Below, piece after piece: positions 27,546-35,853 of a DNA stretch of 64,000 bases. Position 1 is the stretch's first letter; every line of letters begins with the position of its first letter. The DNA is taken from NCBI RefSeq assembly GCF_003253545.1, contig NZ_QKYV01000001.1:62001-126000 (forward strand), in the 5' to 3' direction. Below the pieces are notes generated by a model. That model ran no database searches and was not told the origin of the DNA. It saw nothing but the letters and a program-made list of their open reading frames with translations. The DNA comes from Mesonia algae. GTDB taxonomy: Bacteria; Bacteroidota; Bacteroidia; Flavobacteriales; Flavobacteriaceae. A program made the translations under genes and the position numbers.

Positions 27546-27958
27546 ACTTTTAAATGGGTACTTTAATTTTCATGCTTTAAATCTAAAATAGGTTTCCAGA
27601 CAAGTATGATTAAACTAAAAATTTGTATACCATTTGATACGTTATGATCTAAAGATAAATATAATCTTGCTTTATTTTACAATTTTATTGTTCTTATTTC
27701 CTCATACAACTAATCTGAACTTTTCAAATTGACTTTAGTATTAAACATTAAAGTTAGTAGACCAACCTATTTAGAAATGCATAAAACATATGAATAATCA
27801 ATGTTTTGCGTGTTTTTTCGTATATCACTTTTTTGTCTGCATAACATCTTCAACCGCAACAAGAGCTACTTTACCATTTGCAAGAGGTTTTAAACCAAAA
27901 AAAGACTGCCTTACGCAAGGCAGGGCAGTCTCTAATAAAGCTTCGATCTTTTTGAGAC
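27546..27958. other. Intergenic stretch with one terminator
   Basis: Contains the upstream region of the Crp/Fnr gene and the minus-strand terminator at 27897-27931. Nothing else is recognised. Confidence 0.5.
27897..27931 (-). terminator. Rho-independent terminator of small cassette
   Basis: On the minus strand AGACTGCC pairs with GGCAGTCT and is followed by a run of T (27897-27902). It closes the cassette that ends with the small gene at 27959. Confidence 0.85.
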
Positions 27959-28132
27959 CTACTCTTCTTTATCCAAATAAGCTTTAATTAAAAAGCTAAC
28001 GATAAAGCTAACCATCGCGCCAATCGCCGCTGAGGCAATGGTTCGCATCACTTCTTGAGAATCGAGTACAGGAATCACGCTTAACAAAGTACCTCCCGCC
28101 GTTCCTCCTAAAGTAAGACTAAATGGTTTCAT
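27959..28132 (-). CDS. Small membrane protein of DUF5675 cassette
   Basis: A 57-residue frame from the ATG at 28132: MKPFSLTLGGTAGGTLL ... MVSFIVSFLIKAYLDKEE. It has one or two hydrophobic stretches and a charged C-terminus. It overlaps the gene before it by 14 bases, so it is translated with it. Small size and topology resemble a holin-like or accessory membrane protein, but no family is recognised. Confidence 0.6.
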   Translation of the reverse strand: MKPFSLTLGGTAGGTLLSVIPVLDSQEVMRTIASAAIGAMVSFIVSFLIKAYLDKEE

Positions 28133-28349
28133 CTTCTAGCTGTTTCTTCTCTTGAACAGTTATCTGACTTACCCCACTTAAGACACTTCCGGCAACAGCT
28201 AGGTAACCAGCAAAACTAGTCACCAGAGCAGGTAAGCTTACAGGCGCTGTTACAATGGCACCCCCTACTGCTGCCAAGGTAAGGCCGATATTCCTCAATA
28301 ACCGAAACAGTTTTGGGGTGGGAGCTTTCGCTCTTTCTATAATTTTCAT
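28119..28349 (-). CDS. Small membrane protein of DUF5675 cassette
   Basis: A 76-residue protein with a basic start (MKIIERAKAPTPKLFRLL), two hydrophobic segments (about 20-42 and 44-62) and a polar, acidic end (QEKKQLEDETI). It follows the DUF5675 gene by about 90 bases and overlaps the next small gene. Two short membrane proteins beside an enzyme-like secreted protein recall phage lysis modules, but this is inference only. Confidence 0.6.
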   Translation of the reverse strand: MKIIERAKAPTPKLFRLLRNIGLTLAAVGGAIVTAPVSLPALVTSFAGYLAVAGSVLSGVSQITVQEKKQLEDETI

Positions 28350-28440
28350 ACTCTATGTTTTTTTAAGAATTAATAATTAATTGTACCTTCTCTTTTCGTT
28401 GAAAAGCTGGATACACCAACTGTTTCAATTGCTGAAAAGC

Positions 28441-28758
28441 CTATCTAGATTCCAGTCCCCTAACGGGTCCTGTTAGCCTTTTTACAGGCGCTATACAACC
28501 TCGCAATTCTGTTAGAGCATAATTGGCAAAATGAAACAAGATCAAGTCCCTTTGTGCAACCTCTAACACGTGTAGGTGCCATTTAAAGCGCGGACTAAAT
28601 CTCAATTTCAAACCATAAGTCCCTTCTGGAATACATGATTGGGAACGTTGATTATTCCGCCAAGGAAGTTCGATGGTATGGCATAGCTGTTTTCCGTTAA
28701 TAAAGAGTGTCCCATTACAGCCACCTGGGTAATAACTCCGTTTTAACACCAAATCCAT
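28441..28758 (-). CDS. DUF5675-family protein
   Basis: I choose the ATG at 28758, one base after the stop of the preceding gene, giving 105 residues; an upstream ATG at 28776 is possible but overlaps that gene. The family pattern is clear: RSYYPGGCNGTLFINGK ... TIELPWRNNQRSQSCIPEGTY ... DLILFHFANYALTELRGCIAP. DUF5675 proteins are found in phages and in Bacteroidota chromosomes and are suspected to be wall-related, with a Cys/His-rich core; no activity is established. It lies between a broken hypothetical gene and two small membrane-protein genes. Confidence 0.82.
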   Translation of the reverse strand: MDLVLKRSYYPGGCNGTLFINGKQLCHTIELPWRNNQRSQSCIPEGTYGLKLRFSPRFKWHLHVLEVAQRDLILFHFANYALTELRGCIAPVKRLTGPVRGLESR

Positions 28759-28759
28759 T

Positions 28760-29503
28760 TTAAACCTGATCAACAAGCACGACGGCTAAAGCATTAAAAC
28801 TACCGTTCTTCAGCGGATACATTTCGGCGTTGACTTCCTGAAAAAATTCTCCCCCCATCACTCCCACTATGGGTAATGTGCTTGCTGCGTTAAGACTTGC
28901 CGTTAAGGTACTCGCGGGTTGTACACTGGTATCGTGAGGAAGAATAGCACTTTGCTCCATCGAAAAATTAAAGCTTCGCTCTTCAAAATCAAGTTCAACA
29001 CCTCCTAAACTCAAACGATAATGCGTCGTACCTTGAGGTGCCGCAATTCTTACTGCGGCCTGATAACTATCAATTTGTAAACTAAGATCGCCTGTGGTAC
29101 GGTCTAAAGCACTTAAAGAAGGTGGAGCCTAACTTACCGTTCTCATTAAAATCAAAATCATGAAGAAAACGCATATTTCCATCTTGCACCTTGCGTTCTC
29201 CACGAGCATTGCCCGCATCGGTTTTCACTACACTTAAGAGCACACGTGTTAAACGTCCTACACAACGTTTATCTTTAGCATTTTGTAGCAATACCTGTAA
29301 CGCATTACGCACTAATTTTCCTGCTTTTCCTGCCGTTGAAAATTCTGCATTATTTTCTCGAGTACGTTGAAACGCCGGATCGCTAGCAATTCGCTGTGCG
29401 CTTACCCCTCCTTTTTCGCGGGCTAAATAGCCGTCGCTAGTCTTGTAAAAAGAAATCCCCCTAGAGTTCCTTTTAATTTGATAATCCCTGATTGTTGGTC
29501 CAT
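28760..29503 (-). pseudogene. Conserved Bacteroidota hypothetical gene, frameshifted twice
   Basis: Minus strand. The gene begins at 29503 (MDQQSGIIKLKGTLGG). The run of five G (five C at 29457-29461 on the plus strand) shifts the frame; with a sixth G it would read ISFYKTSDGYLAREKGGVSAQ. It then runs on as RNALQVLLQNAKDKRCVGRL ... down to GKLGSTFF, where a second shift near 29115-29125 leads to LSALDRTTGDLSLQID and the C-terminal part ending VVLVDQV at 28760. The intact relatives I recall, of about 240 residues, sit next to DUF5675 genes. Function unknown. Confidence 0.72.
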
Positions 29504-29789
29504 AATAAAAAATTTGAAATGTGAAAAAATCAGAATGATTAAAGGTTCATCCTTTCAAACCCCATAAATCTCGATGCATCGTATAAAAGATCTACAAGTC
29601 AAAGATGAAGGCGAATCTTCTTTTTAGTTCACAAGTGGGGTACGAATGGGGTGTTTTTTTAACATTTAAGGTTCGAGTTTTATTCCCTGCAATGAGGAAT
29701 AATATTGAGTGGCAAAAGCAGAATAGTATTACTTCCGATGAGAAAAGAATGAGTATGAGCAAGGTAAAACCAATTAAAGCTTAGAAATT

Positions 29790-30036
29790 AGTTGTTTTTA
29801 TCCACAGTAAATGCCTACAAAAACAAAAAGGTTTGTAAGGAAATCTATGAATGCCTAGTAGCGACTTGTCTCCGAAGAGTGAGGTACGAAAGAAAGGAAG
29901 ACATTTGTAAGAAACTGGTCTTGATATCAGTAGATAACAAGCTTTTCAACCAAGCCTTTGCCATCGCTAAATCTAGGACAATGAAAATTATGTATCTATT
30001 CTAGTAAAAGGGGGAGTTAAAAGAAAAGAATACGTG
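29790..30036 (+). pseudogene. IS110-family transposase C-terminal remnant
   Basis: Plus-strand translation gives STVNAYKNKKVCKEIYECLV and then, after a divergent insert, KKLVLISVDNKLFNQAFAIA followed by KS. This is the typical C-terminal end of IS110-family (Transposase_20) enzymes. After KS the frame shifts and continues as ENYVSILVKGGVKRKEYVYP with a stop near 30036. The N-terminal DEDD catalytic domain is absent, so the element is dead. The remaining right end is repeated at 32145-32330. Confidence 0.7.
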
Positions 30037-30146
30037 TACCCTTAAGCTGTTTATAAATGTATCGACACAGGTAAGGTATGTCTCAAATTTAATGAAGAAG
30101 TAGCGTTTGTAATTACATCCGTTTTCTGTTGGCAGTAGTTATATTG
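29960..30146 (+). repeat. IS110 3' end, copy 1
   Basis: About 185 bases, including the transposase tail and the non-coding right end up to CAGTAGTTATAT. The same stretch recurs in the same orientation at 32145-32332 with roughly 85 percent identity by eye. The two copies flank the MarR-GNAT gene region. Confidence 0.8.
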
Positions 30147-30153
30147 GTGAAAT

Positions 30154-30360
30154 TTAAGACCATTTAGAGTTTTGTCTATTTTTTTCTCCATAAATAATGA
30201 TTTCAATTAACTTTTGATTTTCATCTATATACTTACCAATTTGGATATGATTTTCTTCTTCATTCTTTGTTGAGAAAAGAGAATTTTTGAAAACCCCTAT
30301 ATGTAAATAATGTTGTTTGGCTCTTGAAAAAGTTCTATTAATTTGCTTTGCATCGACAAC
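30154..30360 (-). pseudogene. Possible gene remnant without start codon
   Basis: A minus-strand frame of about 68 codons without ATG: DAKQINRTFSRAKQHYLHIG ... LIEIIIYGEKNRQNSKWS and a stop at 30154. Its composition is protein-like, but I do not recognise it. A further short minus-strand frame near 30400-30510 (AMKFLKTHGKTLVNASHTE) may belong to the same lost region. Confidence 0.35.
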
Positions 30361-30553
30361 TTAATTAAAAAGAATAAGATGTTTGATAAAAATAAGTTAT
30401 TCTGTATGTGAGGCATTGACCAATGTTTTGCCGTGAGTTTTAAGGAATTTCATAGCTACTGAATTGGACAAAAAGATGTGACATTTAGTTTTTGCCAATC
30501 CATTAAATCATTCTTTACAACTATTGCTATTTTGTTTTTTTGTTACATTATTA

Positions 30554-31504
30554 TTATATTTTAAGTTCCATTTGAATATTACATCTTTCGTAAGGAGTAT
30601 GATGCCCAATAACTTTTTTAAATCCAAGTTTTCTATATAATGAAATCGCAGGTTTAAGTATTGTATTACTTTCAAGGTATATGTATGAAGCTCCTAAATC
30701 TTTAGCCTTTTCTATAATTGATTTTCCTAATAGATTACCAATTCCTTTCCCCTGAGCTTTGGGTGAAACAGCCATTTTGGCAAGTTCATATTCGTATTTT
30801 TGATCTTGTTTTTTCAATAGAGCACATACTCCTAAAGTAGTATTGTTTTGTATGGCCACTAAAATTTTTCCACCTCTTTTTATAATGTAATCTTCAGGGT
30901 TATCTAAAGCTTTTTGATCTGCTTTTTCAATTTGAAAATATTGTTCAATCCACTGTTCGTTTAGTAGTTTAAAATCGTCTCTATGTTCTGGTAAATAATC
31001 TATAATTTCTATTTCCTGCGATTCTCTGCTTTTTTTCTGTTCCTTCACTCTTTCTAATAAAGATTTTTCATTTAATAAATACTCAAATTCTTGAATAGCT
31101 AACCAAATATTATGTCTTGTTTGATACATCATATCTTTTATGGTGTTTTCAACATCGTTATATTGGGCTATTATTGATTGTGATATTTTTATTCCTTTGG
31201 GTGTTAAAACTATGTTTTTTATACGTTTATCTGTTTTACTTTTTTGTTCTAAAATTAACTCAGCTTTATGCATTTCTCGAACAATTTTTATTGCCGAAGG
31301 GTGAGAATGTCCAATAGCATTGGCAATTGATGTAATAGATTTTCCTTTATTTTGATTTGAAAGAAAATAAAAAACGGGAAACCATTTAGGTTTCAAGGCT
31401 ATGTTATACAATTCATAAATTTTTTCCGCATCGTCTGTAACTAAATCACTTAAGGCTCTTAATCTACTCCCTAATGCCATTTCTCCAATTTTATCAAAAT
31501 CCAT
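30554..31504 (-). CDS. MarR-GNAT fusion: regulator with acetyltransferase domain
   Basis: I choose the ATG at 31504 (MDFDKIGEMALGSRLRALSD), 14 codons after the longest possible start, because the earlier ATG lies inside the promoter. The 316-residue protein has an N-terminal MarR winged helix (about 30-140, including ITSIANAIGHSHPSAIKIVR) and a C-terminal GNAT domain (about 165-316) with the acetyl-CoA loop VSPKAQGKGIGNLLG and LYRKLGFKKV. Such fusions are common in Bacteroidota; the acetylated substrate is unknown. A palindrome TGTAACTGGTTACA in its promoter suggests self-repression. It sits between two IS110 ends. Confidence 0.9.
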   Translation of the reverse strand: MDFDKIGEMALGSRLRALSDLVTDDAEKIYELYNIALKPKWFPVFYFLSNQNKGKSITSIANAIGHSHPSAIKIVREMHKAELILEQKSKTDKRIKNIVLTPKGIKISQSIIAQYNDVENTIKDMMYQTRHNIWLAIQEFEYLLNEKSLLERVKEQKKSRESQEIEIIDYLPEHRDDFKLLNEQWIEQYFQIEKADQKALDNPEDYIIKRGGKILVAIQNNTTLGVCALLKKQDQKYEYELAKMAVSPKAQGKGIGNLLGKSIIEKAKDLGASYIYLESNTILKPAISLYRKLGFKKVIGHHTPYERCNIQMELKI

Positions 31505-31520
31505 TATATATATCTTGTTA

Positions 31521-31540
31521 TGTAACTGGTTACAAATATA
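31521..31540 (-). promoter_or_regulatory. Promoter and operator of MarR-GNAT gene
   Basis: The perfect palindrome TGTAAC-TG-GTTACA (31521-31534) directly adjoins and overlaps the minus-strand -7 box TATATTTG (31533-31540). Its position over the predicted transcription start fits repression by a MarR-type dimer. Confidence 0.65.
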
Positions 31541-31640
31541 CAACAAAGTTTAGTTTTTAGATTTTTTTAATTACTTAAGAATAGTGGCGGGAAGATCCGT
31601 TAGGGTTTGTAGCCTGAGACTAAAGTTAGTCAATTTACTT

Positions 31641-31985
31641 TGTTTTTTCGCTAGGCCGAATGTTTCCTAAGGATAGTTTATCTATTATTTAAAGAGACCT
31701 TAATTGTACATTATAAGAGACATGACCTACTTTTCGTAAGCGTAGTATAATCAAGAAAAAACTTAGTCTTGAATGGGAGGATAGCCTAACGAAGCGATTT
31801 GCTATCCACAGAATAAAGTTTTTTAGCAGATTTTCAAGTATATGAAAATCAGTTTAGATTCCTGCCCGTAGGTCAGGAGAGTTTGTTTAGCTCATACTTA
31901 GCTATTTTATTAGAGTTCGTGCATCTTCTCCCGAAGAGGTCTTTTTGGGCAATGCAAAAAGTAAAATAGGTTTGATATAATCTAG
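31641..31985 (+). repeat. Composite hairpin repeat, copy A
   Basis: About 345 bases recurring at 34727-35040 in the same orientation and in part, inverted, at 63430-63560. It contains two internal hairpins: GGATAGC...GCTATCC (31779-31807) and GATTTTCA...TGAAAATC (31829-31850), and the palindromic CCTGCCCGTAGGTCAGG. No open frame is conserved across copies. Confidence 0.75.
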
Positions 31986-32056
31986 AGTTTAGTGAGGAAG
32001 TATGCAGTTTAAGTTCCTGTATCTAGCTTGTGAAGGGTTGGGCTGCAAATCTCAAA

Positions 32057-32094
32057 CTTGTCATTTCGATGGACGGAGGACTGAGAAATCTGTT
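32057..32094 (+). repeat. TGTCAT-type dispersed repeat, R1 form
   Basis: TGTCATTTCGATGGACGGAG followed by GACTGAGAAATCTG. One member of the repeat family that fills 35.2-35.8, 61.3-61.6 and 63-64 kb. Confidence 0.75.
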
Positions 32095-32144
32095 TAATGA
32101 GGATGTAGAATTTTTTAATTAAAAGATATTTCGACAGCACTAAA

Positions 32145-32332
32145 TTTATCATCGCTAAATCTAGGACAAAGAAAATTATGTTTCAATTCTAGTAAAGGGG
32201 TAGTTCAAAGAAAAGAAAACGTGTACCATTAAATCTGTTTATAAAGGTATCGACACAGGTAAGGTATGTCTTAAATTTAATGAAGATTTAGCATCTGTGA
32301 CCACATCCGTTTTTTGTTGACAGTAGTTATAT
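32145..32332 (+). repeat. IS110 3' end, copy 2
   Basis: Repeats 29960-30146. The transposase tail is more damaged here (IIAKSRTKKI, then ENYVSILVK and a shift). The repeat ends at CAGTAGTTATAT, whose last bases supply the stop codon region of the AraC-family gene (32327-32329), so the element end abuts or slightly replaces that gene's 3' end. Confidence 0.78.
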
Positions 32333-33229
32333 TTTTTTTCTTTCTTGATTTGGTGTGAGTGAAGTATTCTTTTTGTAATAATTAATAAAGTTAGAGGTAT
32401 CATTAAACCCCAATTCAAAAGCTATTGTATCAATGTTTTTTGTAGTATTTTTCAAATAAGTTTTGGCTTCCAACAAGATGTAATCAGTTAAAATACTTTT
32501 AGCTGTTTTACCTGTAGTTGCTTTTATGCATTCCGAAAGGTAAACAGGACTAATATGAAGTTGTTTAGCATAAAAACTAATCTTTTGATTTTTTTGTTCA
32601 GAGTGTTTAATCAGATTTTCAAATTTATAAGTAATCTCGGCTTTTCTTGAATTGTTTAGTGGACTAATATTTAAGTGCTCATTCAATTTTCTTTTGGTTT
32701 CGAACAATACCATAGTTAGTAACGACTTAATAATTTCAATAGAATCGGCATTTATATTTTGAAATTCATTATAAATCCTCTCCATATAATCAAGGTACAT
32801 TTCACTAACTTCTTTTCTTGTATAGTAAACAGAAAAGATAGTCATATTAAAAAAAGGAAAACGTTTGATTATATGATACTGAGAAGGAGAAAAATCTAAA
32901 AATTTAGAAGTGAAAAAAATTATAAATGTGTCATCTACTTCAGTTTCTTCAGTAGAATCCACATTCATAGTTTGTCCTGGTGATAAAAAAAGAAGATGTT
33001 CCTTATCCAGTTCTATATTTTTCCTATCTATATCTATATGTGTTCTTTTAGATTTCGAAAATGTTATTTCAAAGAATCCTTTTGATGTAAAGCTTAATTT
33101 TTTTGGTATCTGATGTAGATGCTTCTCGAATTTTAAGATATGGAAATCCTCATGCTTTTGGTAAACATCCAAATGCATATGTTGCAGCAATTCTTTAATG
33201 TTTTCTATTTCGGGTGTTCTATGCTGCAT
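32327..33229 (-). CDS. AraC-family transcriptional regulator
   Basis: A 300-residue protein with an N-terminal cupin-like sensor region (about 20-140) and a C-terminal double helix-turn-helix AraC domain (about 200-300): ISFYAKQLHISPVYLSECIK, broken from the following AtTGKTA part, and IDTIAFELGFNDTSNFINYY. The second start candidate is Met18. It diverges from the outer-membrane/DUF2798/DoxX-like operon. Direct repeats of ACCTAATT 21 bases apart (33242-33270) in the shared promoter region suit an AraC dimer controlling both directions. The stop codon falls in an IS110 end. Confidence 0.88.
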   Translation of the reverse strand: MQHRTPEIENIKELLQHMHLDVYQKHEDFHILKFEKHLHQIPKKLSFTSKGFFEITFSKSKRTHIDIDRKNIELDKEHLLFLSPGQTMNVDSTEETEVDDTFIIFFTSKFLDFSPSQYHIIKRFPFFNMTIFSVYYTRKEVSEMYLDYMERIYNEFQNINADSIEIIKSLLTMVLFETKRKLNEHLNISPLNNSRKAEITYKFENLIKHSEQKNQKISFYAKQLHISPVYLSECIKATTGKTAKSILTDYILLEAKTYLKNTTKNIDTIAFELGFNDTSNFINYYKKNTSLTPNQERKKI

Positions 33230-33234
33230 TACAT

Positions 33235-33242
33235 CAAAATTA
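33235..33242 (-). promoter_or_regulatory. -7 promoter box of AraC gene
   Basis: Minus-strand TAATTTTG, only 5 bases upstream of the ATG at 33229. Transcription from it would be leaderless or would use Met18 (33178) as start. Confidence 0.45.
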
Positions 33243-33270
33243 CCTAATTATTTACAGTTTTAACCTAATT
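33242..33270 (+). promoter_or_regulatory. AraC-type direct repeat operator
   Basis: ACCTAATT at 33242-33249 and again at 33263-33270, a spacing of 21 bases, two helical turns. This is the layout of AraC half-sites such as araI1/I2. It touches the regulator's own -7 box and lies about 60 bases upstream of the plus-strand start. Confidence 0.55.
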
Positions 33271-33300
33271 TATAACATTAAAACACATCTAAAAGCCTTG

Positions 33301-33308
33301 TAATTTTG
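33301..33308 (+). promoter_or_regulatory. -7 promoter box of outer-membrane operon
   Basis: TAATTTTG, matching TAnnTTTG, 25 bases before the ATG at 33334. Confidence 0.55.
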
Positions 33309-33333
33309 CATTGTAATGTTTTAAACAATAAAA

Positions 33334-34002
33334 ATGAACAAAGTATTTATAATATTATTAGTGTGTTTTGCAGTATCAATAAACCTTTATGCACAGCAAG
33401 CAGAAGAAGATCAATTACTGCATTCGACTCCTATTCCAATTCAAGTTACTGTTGGAAACCAATCAACTTTATATCAAATGATTTTTAGTAAGCAATTTGG
33501 AAATAATAATCAATATACTTTTTTCAATTTGTCAGAGTACGAATTGAGTTATGAATCTGAAACTCCAGAAAATTATCTCATTCAATCAATTTTTTTTTAT
33601 AACATCAATCAGAATTTTAGTTTAGGGACTGGTGCCAATTTAAAAGCTCATGGAGGCTTTAAGCCATTAATTGCTGGAGCCTATAGCTTTTTCAATCGAA
33701 ATTTTGATGTAGTAATACAACCAAGTATTGAATTGGAAAAAGATGGTGTCGGCGAAGTTTTTGTCTTGCTTGAGTGGCACCCAATGAAAAATAAAAAAGT
33801 GAATCCTTTTGTAAGTATTCAAGGATTAACCTCATATAAGGCTGAAAATGGAAATCACGATTTTAGCTACGCCTATTTAAAGATAGGTGCTCAGCTTGGA
33901 TCCTTTATTGTTGGTCCGGCAGTAAACTTCTCAGAAGCGGGTAAAGGTTTGTATTCTCAAAGCAATGTAAACGTAGGGGGCTTTTTAAGAATTTTAATAT
34001 AA
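33334..34002 (+). CDS. Predicted outer-membrane beta-barrel protein
   Basis: A 222-residue protein with a signal peptide (1-21, ending NLYAQQ) and repeated amphipathic strands with aromatic ends (NQYTFFNLSEYELSY, NFSLGTGANLKAHG, YAYLKIGAQLG, VNVGGFLRILI). No known family is recalled. It starts an operon with a DUF2798 protein (one base gap) and a DoxX-like protein and is probably controlled by the divergent AraC gene. A transport or sensing role at the outer membrane is possible. Confidence 0.65.
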   Translation: MNKVFIILLVCFAVSINLYAQQAEEDQLLHSTPIPIQVTVGNQSTLYQMIFSKQFGNNNQYTFFNLSEYELSYESETPENYLIQSIFFYNINQNFSLGTGANLKAHGGFKPLIAGAYSFFNRNFDVVIQPSIELEKDGVGEVFVLLEWHPMKNKKVNPFVSIQGLTSYKAENGNHDFSYAYLKIGAQLGSFIVGPAVNFSEAGKGLYSQSNVNVGGFLRILI

Positions 34003-34003
34003 A

Positions 34004-34234
34004 ATGACAAGTGTGGAAGTAAATAAAATTATGTATGGACTCATTTCTACTACTCTTGTAATGGCAATTTTGATGTCTTTTGTTGTAATGATAGTGAATA
34101 TTGGGTATGTGAATGATTTTCTAATTAGATGCATTAAAAGTGTTAGTGTTACATTTTTTGTAGCCTTGCCTTTATCAATGATAACTACTTCTTTAATAAA
34201 AAAATGCTTAAATCAAATGGTGAAGATCAAATAA
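34004..34234 (+). CDS. DUF2798-family membrane protein
   Basis: A 76-residue protein with two membrane segments (about 9-31 and 42-64) and the family pattern ILMSFVVMIVNIGYVNDFL ... FFVALPLSMITTSLIKK. DUF2798 proteins have no established function. The gene starts one base after the outer-membrane gene stop. Confidence 0.75.
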   Translation: MTSVEVNKIMYGLISTTLVMAILMSFVVMIVNIGYVNDFLIRCIKSVSVTFFVALPLSMITTSLIKKCLNQMVKIK

Positions 34235-34273
34235 TCGTTAACCATAATCTTAATAATAATAAAACTTATAATT

Positions 34274-34645
34274 ATGAAAAAAATAGATTTTGTAATAAGA
34301 ATGCTCTTAGGGATTGGAATTTTATTTTTTGGAATGAATGGATTCTTCGATTGGTTTACACCTCCAGAAGGACCTGAAGCTGAAGTAAATTTCTTATATT
34401 CTTTATATAGGGCGGGTTATGTATTTCCAATAGTAAATACTATTCTAATAGCTTCAGGTTTATCATTACTTACTAATAAATTCGTTTCCATTGGATTGAT
34501 AATCCTAGCTCCAATAATGTTGAATATAGTTTTAATTCATCTGGTGTTTAACCCTAAAGGAGCACTTTTAGGTGGTATTTTCTTTGTTTTTATGGTAATT
34601 CTATACTTCACTAGACGGAAAAGTTTCTCTCCTCTTTTTAAGTAA
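34274..34645 (+). CDS. DoxX-like membrane protein
   Basis: A 123-residue protein with four predicted membrane segments (about 8-22, 44-63, 70-90, 95-113) and the FGMNGFFDWFTPPE loop typical of a DoxX-like subgroup. It is the third gene of the AraC-linked operon, 39 bases after the DUF2798 gene. Substrate and partner are unknown. Confidence 0.78.
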   Translation: MKKIDFVIRMLLGIGILFFGMNGFFDWFTPPEGPEAEVNFLYSLYRAGYVFPIVNTILIASGLSLLTNKFVSIGLIILAPIMLNIVLIHLVFNPKGALLGGIFFVFMVILYFTRRKSFSPLFK

Positions 34646-34726
34646 TTTACATTATATAGATTTAGGTTAAAGCTTTTTTGATTACTTTTTTATAGTTTTT
34701 AGATATTGAGTTGTTATAAATTTATT

Positions 34727-35040
34727 TTGTTTTTCCGATAGGCCGAATGCTTCCTAAGTATAGTTTATCTATTATTTAAAGAGACCTTAATTGTACATTA
34801 TAAGAGACATGGCCTACTTTTCATAAGCGTAGTAAAATCAAGAAAAAACTAAGCCTTGGATGGGAGGATAGCCCAACGAAGCGATTTGCTATCTGCAGGT
34901 TAAAGTTTTTTAGCTGATTTTCAAGTTCAGGAAAATCAGTCTAGATTCCTGCCCGTACGTCAGGCGGGTTTGTTTAGCTCACGTATTGCTATTTTATTGG
35001 AGTTCGTGTATCTTCTATCGAAGAGGTCTTTTTCTTTTTC
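34727..35040 (+). repeat. Composite hairpin repeat, copy B
   Basis: Matches 31641-31985. Both internal hairpins are kept: GGATAGC...GCTATC (34866-34893) and CTGATTTTC...GAAAATCAG (34914-34939). The CCTGCCCGTACGTCAGG palindrome follows. The copy directly joins a second repeat field. Confidence 0.75.
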
Positions 35041-35059
35041 ATCGCTAAAAAGAAACAAA

Positions 35060-35600
35060 AATCTAGACTGACTAAAAATCGATAAGAAAATACTACGGAA
35101 TCCCCAGCCACAAATGAAAAGAACTCATCCTCCTTATCAGTCGGCCTCAAACAGCTTTTCATTTTCTTACCCTCACTGCTTCCTTGATTTTCAATATATT
35201 TTTAGATAGGTCGTCTCTTCCGTTTACAAAAGCATTCGTCCATCGAAATAACAAAATTGGCGGAATGACAGTCGCTTACTGTCATATTGAGCGCAGCGAA
35301 GCGAAGTCGAAATATCTTGTATATAATAAAACACCTCTTCATTTTATCTTGATATAAAACGAAGCAAACCCGCCCAACCGGTACGGGCAGGAGTAAAGAC
35401 TGACTAAAAATCTAAAAAAAATACTCCGGAATCCCTAGCCACAAATGAAAAGAACTCATCCTCTTTATCAGTCGGCCTCAAAGAGCTTTTCATTTTCTAG
35501 CCCTCGCTGCTTCTTTGATTTTCAATATATTTTTAGATAGGTCGTTTCCTATAATTATGAATATTACACGGCCTATCGAAAATTGATTGTGATTTTTGAA
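35060..35600 (+). repeat. Tandemly duplicated repeat block
   Basis: A stretch of about 150 bases beginning GACTAAAAATC and containing AGCCACAAATGAAAAGAACT and the ATTTTTAGATAGGTCG end occurs at about 35065-35216 and again at 35397-35547. A third copy lies at 63570-63722. Between the two copies lies an R2-type TGTCAT repeat (35279-35318). Confidence 0.75.
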
Positions 35601-35639
35601 TTAACACTATCGAAATGACAAAATTGGCGGAATGATACC

Positions 35640-35830
35640 ATCTACTGTCAGGCAGAATGGAGAGAAACGGAATGAAGCATCTTTCTCCTTAATATCTTGA
35701 AGTTCTTTTTAAACAGATTTCTCAGTCCTTCGTCCATCGAAATGACAGCCATAAAATAATCTGCCATATTGAGCGCAGCGCAGTCGAAATATCTTTTTAT
35801 TTAACACCTTGAATTCCTTTTTAAAGAATT
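35640..35830 (+). repeat. TGTCAT-type repeat cluster
   Basis: Contains an R3-like head (CTGTCAGGCAGAATGGAG, about 35647-35690), an R1 tail on the other strand (35714-35747) and an R2 head (35766-35800). No gene is present between 34646 and 35853. Confidence 0.7.
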
Positions 35831-35853
35831 TTTTCTTGGACCTAAACCCATCC

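Noticed and set aside
27790..27987. 65-residue plus-strand frame
   Set aside because: It runs through the terminator of the minus-strand cassette and has no family likeness.
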